Assembly: GCA_049646625.1 (NCBI GenBank)
Contig: JBARWE010000003.1
Span: forward strand, 1-6,670
Length of the DNA: 6,670 nucleotides
Reading direction: 5' to 3'
DNA from: PRO6 sp049646625
GTDB taxonomy: Bacteria; Pseudomonadota; Alphaproteobacteria; Rhizobiales; Xanthobacteraceae
The notes below the pieces were generated by a model that was not told where the DNA came from, did no database searches, and was given only the letters and a program-made list of their open reading frames with translations. Position 1 is the first letter of the stretch. Every line of letters begins with the position of its first letter. The translations under genes and the position numbers were made by a program. Shown here in pieces: positions 1-6,670 of this stretch.

Positions 1-1832
1 GCTTCCGGCAGCCGCCATACCTTCTCCTTGTAGACCCGGCCGAGCGAGGAGAAATACAGGATCGGGGTGTGGTTCGAGGCGGAAAACAGCTTTGCGACGA
101 AATCCTCGTCGCGCGTCTGCATCCCCGAGCGCCCCTTGCCGCCACGCTTCTGGGCGCGGTAGGTCGACAGTGGTACGCGCTTGATGTAGCCGGCATGCGA
201 GACAGTGACCACCATGTCGAGGTTATCGACCAGATCCTCGTCTTCGATCTCACCTTCCTGATCGAGAATGACGGTGCGGCGCGGAGTGGCGAACTCGTTC
301 TTCACCGCACTGAGTTCGGTCTTGACGATCTCCTGCACGCGGGCGCGCGAGCGCAGAATGTCGAGATAGTCGGCAATTTCCAAGGCTAGCTTATCGAGTT
401 CCTGCGAAATCTCGTCGCGCCCGAGCGCGGTGAGGCGCTGCAGACGCAGATCGAGAATGGCCCTGGCCTGCTCCAGCGACAGCCGCGCGGTGCCGTCCTC
501 GGCCAGGCGATGGCGCGGATCGTCGATCAGCGTGATCATGGTGGCGACATCCTTCGCCGGCCAGTCGCGCGCCATCAGGGTGTCGCGGGCGGTGGCCGGA
601 TCGGGCGAGGTGCGGATGACGCGGATCACCTCGTCGATATTGGCAACCGCGATGGCAAGACCGACCAGGATGTGGGCGCGGTCGCGCGCCTTGCCGAGCA
701 GATACTTGGTGCGCCGCGTCACCACCCGCTCGCGGAAAGCGGTGAACGCCGCGAGCATGTCCTTGAGGTTCATGGTCAGCGGGCGGCCGCCATCCAGCGC
801 CACCGAGTTGACGCCGAAATTGGTCTGCAACGGCGTGTAGCGATAGAGCTGGTTCAGCACCACCTCGGCCATCGCCTCGCGCTTCAGCTCGACGACGACG
901 CGAAAACCCTCGCGGTCGGACTCGTCGCGCAGGTCGGAAATGCCCTCGATTTTCTTCTCGCGCACCAGTTCGGCGATGCGCTCGACCATGGTGGCCTTGT
1001 TCACCTGATAGGGAATCTCGGTAACGATGATCGCTTCGCGGTCCTTCCGTGTCGGCTCGATCGTCACCTTGCCGCGCATCACGATCGAACCACGGCCAAG
1101 GTGGTAGGCGGCACGGATGCCCTGCCGGCCGAGGATAATGCCGCCAGTCGGAAAATCGGGTCCCGGTACGATCTTGATGAGATCGTCGATACCGATGCCG
1201 GGATCGTCGATCACCGCGATACAGGCGTCGATCACCTCGCCGAGATTGTGCGGCGGAATGTTGGTCGCCATGCCGACCGCGATGCCGCCGGCGCCATTGA
1301 CCAGCAGATTGGGGAAGCGCGCTGGCAGAACCGATGGCTCGCGCTCGGAATTGTCGTAGTTGGGGTGGAAGTCGACGGTGTCCTTGTCGAGGTCGTCGAC
1401 CAGATGTTCGGCGATCTTGGTCAGGCGCGACTCGGTGTAGCGCATCGCCGCCGGCATATCGCCATCGACCGAGCCAAAGTTGCCCTGGCCGTCGATTAGC
1501 GGCACGCGCATGGAAAAGTCCTGCGCCATCCGCACCAGCGCGTCATAGACCGACTGGTCGCCGTGCGGATGGTACTTACCGATGACGTCGCCGACGGTGC
1601 GGGCCGACTTGCGATACGGCTTATTCCACTCGAAGCCGTTCTCGTGCATCGCATAGAGGATGCGCCGATGCACGGGTTTGAGGCCGTCGCGGACGTCCGG
1701 CAGCGCGCGCGCCACGATCACGCTCATGGCGTAGTCGAGGTAGGAGCGCTTCATCTCGTCGGAGATGAAAACAGGACGGATATCCGAAGGCGCCGGCGGC
1801 TCTCCGGTGGACGGCTTGTCGGGATCGGTCAA
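1..1832 (-). CDS. gyrA: DNA gyrase subunit A, 3' end cut by the window edge
   Basis: Breakage-reunion subunit of DNA gyrase (A2B2 with GyrB), which introduces negative supercoils using ATP. The visible 610 codons read as GyrA throughout without a stop. After a short Pro-rich leader come the helix ISDEMKRSYLDYAMSV (about 23-38), the winged-helix core with HPHGDQSVYD (about 88-97), the motif AMRYTE holding the catalytic tyrosine (Tyr132, E. coli Tyr122), the tower and coiled-coil regions, and the start of the C-terminal DNA-wrapping domain with the GyrA box QKRGGKG at 561-567. About a third of the usual 875-920 residues lies off the left edge. The start is TTG at 1832: an in-frame stop lies 11 codons upstream with no ATG or GTG between, and the first internal ATG (Met27) would delete part of the conserved helix. 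No good Shine-Dalgarno sequence precedes the TTG. The position of E. coli Ser83 is Gln93; that of Asp87 is Asp97. The gene lies 172 bases downstream of ssb on the same strand. Confidence 0.97.
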   Translation of the reverse strand, partial: MTDPDKPSTGEPPAPSDIRPVFISDEMKRSYLDYAMSVIVARALPDVRDGLKPVHRRILYAMHENGFEWNKPYRKSARTVGDVIGKYHPHGDQSVYDALVRMAQDFSMRVPLIDGQGNFGSVDGDMPAAMRYTESRLTKIAEHLVDDLDKDTVDFHPNYDNSEREPSVLPARFPNLLVNGAGGIAVGMATNIPPHNLGEVIDACIAVIDDPGIGIDDLIKIVPGPDFPTGGIILGRQGIRAAYHLGRGSIVMRGKVTIEPTRKDREAIIVTEIPYQVNKATMVERIAELVREKKIEGISDLRDESDREGFRVVVELKREAMAEVVLNQLYRYTPLQTNFGVNSVALDGGRPLTMNLKDMLAAFTAFRERVVTRRTKYLLGKARDRAHILVGLAIAVANIDEVIRVIRTSPDPATARDTLMARDWPAKDVATMITLIDDPRHRLAEDGTARLSLEQARAILDLRLQRLTALGRDEISQELDKLALEIADYLDILRSRARVQEIVKTELSAVKNEFATPRRTVILDQEGEIEDEDLVDNLDMVVTVSHAGYIKRVPLSTYRAQKRGGKGRSGMQTRDEDFVAKLFSASNHTPILYFSSLGRVYKEKVWRLPE

Positions 1833-1863
1833 CGCTGATGTCCGGGTGATTCGAGTTAGGCTT

Positions 1864-1892
1864 TATATAGCCCATCGGGACTGCCATCGCCA
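1864..1892 (-). promoter_or_regulatory. Possible gyrA promoter (-10 box TATATA)
   Basis: On the minus strand, TATATA (followed by AA) lies about 31 bases upstream of the TTG start in otherwise GC-rich DNA, which would give a leader of roughly 25 bases. The hexamer 17 bases further upstream (TGGCGA) matches the sigma-70 -35 consensus TTGACA at only three of six positions, so only the -10 part is persuasive. A GATTC site (GANTC, the recognition sequence of the CcrM methylase of alphaproteobacteria) lies at 1848-1852 in the leader. gyrA may also be transcribed by read-through from ssb. Confidence 0.3.
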
Positions 1893-1944
1893 CCCTGCCC
1901 GACCCCCGGTACGCGAAGTTTCCCCTTGTTCTTCAATGGGCTTA

Positions 1945-2002
1945 GCCGGCCCGCCGGCTCTCCAGGCGGCTCGCCGCCGGCTGGCGGCGAGCCTGCCGGA
2001 GA
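1945..2002 (-). terminator. GC-rich hairpins directly downstream of ssb
   Basis: Starting three bases after the ssb stop codon is a strong inverted repeat: GGCTCGCCGCC (1968-1978) and its exact complement GGCGGCGAGCC (1983-1993) around a four-base loop, with an outer arm TCTCC/GGAGA (1959-1963 and 1998-2002) beyond an internal loop. A second small inverted repeat, GCCGGC-CC-GCCGGC, follows at 1945-1958. No T-run follows on the minus strand, so this is not a classic intrinsic terminator. It may protect the ssb mRNA 3' end, attenuate read-through into gyrA, or help Rho-dependent termination. The pairing is seen directly; the role is inferred. Confidence 0.4.
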
Positions 2003-2004
2003 CC

Positions 2005-2502
2005 TCAGAACGGGATTTCGTCGTCCATGTCGCGGCCACCGCCACCCCCGCCGCCGGAGACCGCACGCCGCCCGCCGCCGCTGGGGCCGCTTGAGCCGAA
2101 ATCACCGCCCGGCTCGTCACCGAAGCCACCACCGCCACCACCCCCGCCGCTACGGCCGTCGAGCATGGTCAGGTTGGAATTGAAGCCCTGCAGCACCACC
2201 TCGGTCGAATACTTTTCAATGCCGCTCTGGTCGGTCCATTTGCGGGTCTGCAACTGGCCCTCGATGTAGACCTTGGCGCCCTTGCGCAGATACTGCTCGG
2301 CGACACGGCACAGCCCTTCGTTGAAAATGACCACGCGGTGCCACTCGGTCTTTTCCTTGCGCTCGCCGGTCGCCTTGTCGCGCCAGCTCTCCGAGGTCGC
2401 GATGCGCAGGTTGGCGATCGGGCGCCCGTCCTGGGTCCGGCGGATCTCCGGGTCCGCGCCGAGATTGCCGATCAAAATCACCTTGTTCACGCTTCCCGCC
2501 AT
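2005..2502 (-). CDS. ssb: Single-stranded DNA-binding protein
   Basis: Complete 165-residue SSB, which coats single-stranded DNA as a homotetramer in replication, recombination and repair and recruits partner proteins through its C-terminal tip. The OB fold covers about residues 1-112, beginning MAGSVNKVILIGNLGADPE. Trp40, Trp54, Phe60 and Trp89 match the base-stacking aromatics of E. coli SSB (Trp40, Trp54, Phe60, Trp88). A disordered glycine-rich linker follows, with runs of eight (119-126) and seven (150-156) glycines. The protein ends in the canonical acidic tip DMDDEIPF, whose DDEIPF binds repair and replication partners. The ATG is well supported: GGAG (2510-2513 on the plus strand, read as its complement) sits seven bases upstream. 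A LexA box upstream suggests SOS induction. gyrA follows downstream on the same strand. Confidence 0.98.
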   Translation of the reverse strand: MAGSVNKVILIGNLGADPEIRRTQDGRPIANLRIATSESWRDKATGERKEKTEWHRVVIFNEGLCRVAEQYLRKGAKVYIEGQLQTRKWTDQSGIEKYSTEVVLQGFNSNLTMLDGRSGGGGGGGGFGDEPGGDFGSSGPSGGGRRAVSGGGGGGGRDMDDEIPF

Positions 2503-2620
2503 TAACTCTCTCCGCTCCTCGACACCCGAAAACGACTTAAGGCCGCCGCCTGTCCGCCCCCGCTATATACCGCGAGCGCCGCGGCGGCGAACGCTGCCCC
2601 CCCTTATCCACGGCCGGCGC

Positions 2621-2649
2621 ACTATGTTCTTATTTTGTTCATATGAAAA
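2621..2649 (-). promoter_or_regulatory. Likely ssb promoter overlapping a LexA box
   Basis: On the minus strand, TTTTCA (complement of 2644-2649) and CATAGT (complement of 2621-2626) are separated by exactly 17 bases. Each matches the sigma-70 consensus at four of six positions. The LexA box at 2626-2640 fills the spacer, so bound LexA would block RNA polymerase. The leader to the ssb ATG would be about 110 bases. A second, weaker candidate lies nearer the gene: TATATA at 2564-2569 with TTCGCC 16 bases upstream. This is by-eye matching only. Confidence 0.4.
2626..2640. promoter_or_regulatory. LexA (SOS) box upstream of ssb
   Basis: GTTCTTATTTTGTTC is a perfect match to GTTC-N7-GTTC, the direct-repeat LexA operator established for alphaproteobacteria such as Rhizobium and Rhodobacter. 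It lies in an AT-rich patch of the divergent region, 123 bases upstream of the ssb ATG and about 256 bases upstream of the porin gene. Its placement between candidate -35 and -10 hexamers on the ssb strand fits repression of ssb. Confidence 0.8.
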
Positions 2650-2896
2650 GGCCCAATCGTCGCGTCGTACCGCCGTTGCTCGCGAGGGGCCGGGCCGCGC
2701 GGCGGGACGCCGTGAAAACCTCGCGGAAATCCAGCGGTTAGAGCGCTCTCCGGGGGACAGCAGTTCGCGTTCGGGTGTTGCAGTTGGGGCACTGCATGGC
2801 GAACGAAAGCCATTATAGTGGCAGACGCGGTGCTGGCGGTATTCGCTTGGGGACAAGGTTTCGATCCGCCACGGCACCCGGGAGTGGAGACGATCG

Positions 2897-3592
2897 ATGC
2901 ATAAGCTCTTGCTGGGAACCGCTGCCCTCGCCGTGCTGGCGATGACGGCGCCTGCGAGCGCAGCCGACCTTACGGCCCGGCCCCACACCAAAGCGCCGCC
3001 GGTGCCTTACGTCGCACCGGCCACATGGTCCGGTCTGTATATCGGCGGCTTTGGTGGCTACGGCTGGACCGGCGACCTCACCGCGCGCGCCGGCGGCCTC
3101 GGCATGAGCGGCGGCTTCGGCGGCGGCACCCTCGGCTATAACTGGCAAAACGGCAATGTCGTGTTCGGCGTGGAAGCGGATGTCGCAGGCGCCGACATCA
3201 GCGCCTCGGCCGGCGTCCCCGGCGTCGATTGGGCCAGGTCGCAGATCACCACCTTCGGCACGGTGCGCGGCCGCATCGGCGTCACCGCCGCGCCCTCCAC
3301 CCTGCTCTACGCCACCGGCGGCTATGCCTGGGTCAACAACAAGCTGAGCGTCAATGGCGGCGGCGTAACCGGCTCCGAGAGCCGCACGCATAGCGGCTGG
3401 ACCGTGGGCGCCGGCCTCGAATATATGTTCGCGCCGAACTGGTCCGGCAAAATCGAATATCTGTATGCCGACCTTGAGAGCCAGGACTATTTCAATGGCG
3501 CCGCCAGCAGCGGCCGCACCTCGCTCAACACGGTCAAAGCCGGCGTCAACTACCACTTTAACTGGGGCGGCCCGCCGGCGCCGGGGTTCTGA
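2897..3592 (+). CDS. Small outer-membrane beta-barrel protein, Omp25/Omp31-like
   Basis: Complete 231-residue secreted protein of the outer-membrane beta-barrel family common in Rhizobiales (Brucella Omp25/Omp31, Bradyrhizobium paralogues). Residues 1-22 form a signal peptide (Lys3, then a hydrophobic core), with likely signal peptidase I cleavage after ASA. A short Pro-rich linker leads to WSGLYIGGFGGYGW (about 44-57), the usual first strand. Alternating aromatic/Gly strands follow, including GYNWQ, FGTVRGRIGV, LLYATGGYAWV, GWTVGAGLEYMF and KIEYLYADL, the family's expected order. The last strand, VKAGVNYHF, is followed by an unusual tail ending GGPPAPGF with a terminal Phe. No cysteines are seen. 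The start is supported by GGAG seven bases upstream. The protein probably serves as a structural or porin-like surface protein; its substrate cannot be read from the sequence. It lies between divergent ssb and uvrA and ends in its own terminator. Confidence 0.92.
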   Translation: MHKLLLGTAALAVLAMTAPASAADLTARPHTKAPPVPYVAPATWSGLYIGGFGGYGWTGDLTARAGGLGMSGGFGGGTLGYNWQNGNVVFGVEADVAGADISASAGVPGVDWARSQITTFGTVRGRIGVTAAPSTLLYATGGYAWVNNKLSVNGGGVTGSESRTHSGWTVGAGLEYMFAPNWSGKIEYLYADLESQDYFNGAASSGRTSLNTVKAGVNYHFNWGGPPAPGF

Positions 3593-3617
3593 TCCGGCCC
3601 AACAACCTCCGCATCAT

Positions 3618-3644
3618 AAAAAGGCCGGCGCACGCCGGCCTTTT
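3618..3644 (+). terminator. Intrinsic terminator of the porin gene
   Basis: An A-run leads into the arm AAAAGGCCGGC (3619-3629), a GCAC loop, and the exact complement GCCGGCCTTTT (3634-3644), ending in four T. It begins 26 bases after the porin stop codon. The A-run and T-run at opposite ends mean it could act in both directions, but no gene converges from the right. It should separate porin transcription from uvrA. Confidence 0.9.
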
Positions 3645-3915
3645 CGCTGTGCGGCTTCGTCTTTGCGCTCATTGCGGCGCGATCCCCGTTTCCCACCGGC
3701 CTTTTCGCGGCCGCTCTGGCACTTCGCAGCCGCCGCAATATATCCTTGAATGAAATCCTGGCGCGTGGTCGAGCGACGTGGCGCGCAACCCCGATCCGGG
3801 GCTGGCAACGGCCTCTCGTTCCTAGTATGTTCTGATCCCATGGCCGCCCGCGGCCTTTGTCTTTGACCGCCGCCGCCGTCCCGGCGAGCGAGCTACGGTC
3901 CGCCGGAAATTTCGC
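3645..3915 (+). other. uvrA leader region
   Basis: About 270 bases with no credible gene. Near the left end the 13-mer CCGGCCTTTTCGC, which spans the terminator's right arm (3635-3647), recurs at 3696-3708 without a matching left arm. The LexA box at 3818-3832 is the main regulatory signal, and TAGTAT inside it (3823-3828) could be the -10 box of uvrA, though I see no good -35 hexamer. The ribosome-binding site before uvrA is weak (CCGGAAA, ending seven bases upstream of the ATG). Confidence 0.6.
3818..3832. promoter_or_regulatory. LexA (SOS) box upstream of uvrA
   Basis: GTTCCTAGTATGTTC is a perfect GTTC-N7-GTTC operator, 83 bases upstream of the uvrA ATG. uvrA is a classic SOS gene, and an operator of this form in front of it is known in alphaproteobacteria. 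The spacer contains TAGTAT, a four-of-six match to the -10 consensus, so bound LexA would cover the core promoter. Confidence 0.85.

Positions 3916-6670
<2,755 letters not shown>

Larger units (their letters stand above)
2503..2896. other. Divergent intergenic region between ssb and the porin gene
   Basis: About 394 bases without a convincing gene. It holds the ssb ribosome-binding site, the possible ssb promoters, a run of seven C at 2597-2603, a DnaA-box-like 9-mer (TTATCCACG, 2604-2612), the LexA box, and the porin gene's ribosome-binding site (GGAG, 2886-2889). TATAGT at 2814-2819 might be a -10 box for the porin gene, but no -35 hexamer is suitably spaced. The only plus-strand frames here are short (2643-2741 and one starting at 2796 that runs out of frame into the porin gene) and neither looks like a real protein. 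Confidence 0.7.

Noticed and set aside
510..1499. A 329-codon plus-strand open frame
   Set aside because: It is opposite the conserved core of gyrA and has the same shadow composition, with no recognisable motif.
1915..1935. A third possible LexA box upstream of gyrA
   Set aside because: The sequence near GTTTCCCCTTGTTC has the wrong spacing and only one intact GTTC, so it does not fit GTTC-N7-GTTC.
2643..2741. A 32-codon basic peptide frame starting two bases after the ssb LexA box
   Set aside because: It was considered as an SOS-induced small protein, but there is no ribosome-binding site (the LexA box occupies that position) and the Arg-rich content is expected from GC-rich non-coding DNA.
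2735..2775. A tRNA-like stretch (GCGGTTAGAGCGCTCT followed by GTTCGGG)
   Set aside because: It resembles a tRNA D-arm and T-loop, but no acceptor stem or anticodon stem can be formed, so it is neither a tRNA nor a clear attachment site.
2813..3556. A 247-codon minus-strand open frame
   Set aside because: It is opposite the porin gene, which has a signal peptide, ribosome-binding site, barrel strands and terminator on the plus strand.
3717..3732. A possible sigma-54 promoter before uvrA
   Set aside because: TGGCAC is present, but the downstream TTGC element is missing at the required spacing.

Overview
The window is a high-GC chromosomal housekeeping segment from an alphaproteobacterium, most likely of the Bradyrhizobium/Rhodopseudomonas/Nitrobacter/Afipia group. 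This rests on the style of the GyrA, SSB and UvrA proteins, a small Omp25/31-type beta-barrel porin with a signal peptide, and two perfect alphaproteobacterial LexA boxes (GTTC-N7-GTTC). The genus is an inference; no rRNA or other marker is present.

Layout. (1) 1-1832, minus strand: gyrA (DNA gyrase subunit A). The visible part is the N-terminal 610 codons; the 3' end lies off the left edge. It starts at a TTG. (2) 1833-2004: the ssb-gyrA gap, with two GC-rich hairpins just after ssb and a possible gyrA -10 box. (3) 2005-2502, minus strand: complete ssb (single-stranded DNA-binding protein). (4) 2503-2896: divergent regulatory region with a LexA box in the likely ssb promoter. (5) 2897-3592, plus strand: complete gene for a small outer-membrane beta-barrel protein, followed by a strong intrinsic terminator (3618-3644). 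(6) 3645-3915: uvrA leader with a second LexA box. (7) 3916-6670, plus strand: uvrA (excinuclease ABC subunit A), 918 codons visible, cut by the right edge shortly after the second Walker B motif.

How the genes fit together. ssb and uvrA are divergent DNA-repair genes, as in Escherichia coli, where they share one SOS-controlled intergenic region. Here a porin gene lies between them and each repair gene has its own LexA box, so the two are probably induced separately by DNA damage. gyrA follows ssb on the same strand, after a hairpin and perhaps with its own promoter. The porin gene appears functionally unrelated and is insulated from uvrA by its terminator.

I found no convincing new biological system. 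The observations most worth checking are the paired LexA boxes, a palindromic REP-like element inside the uvrA reading frame (translated as SPPPAGEG), the missing cysteine in the first UvrA zinc module, and Gln at the GyrA position equivalent to E. coli Ser83. The long open frames opposite gyrA, the porin gene and uvrA are shadows created by high-GC codon use.
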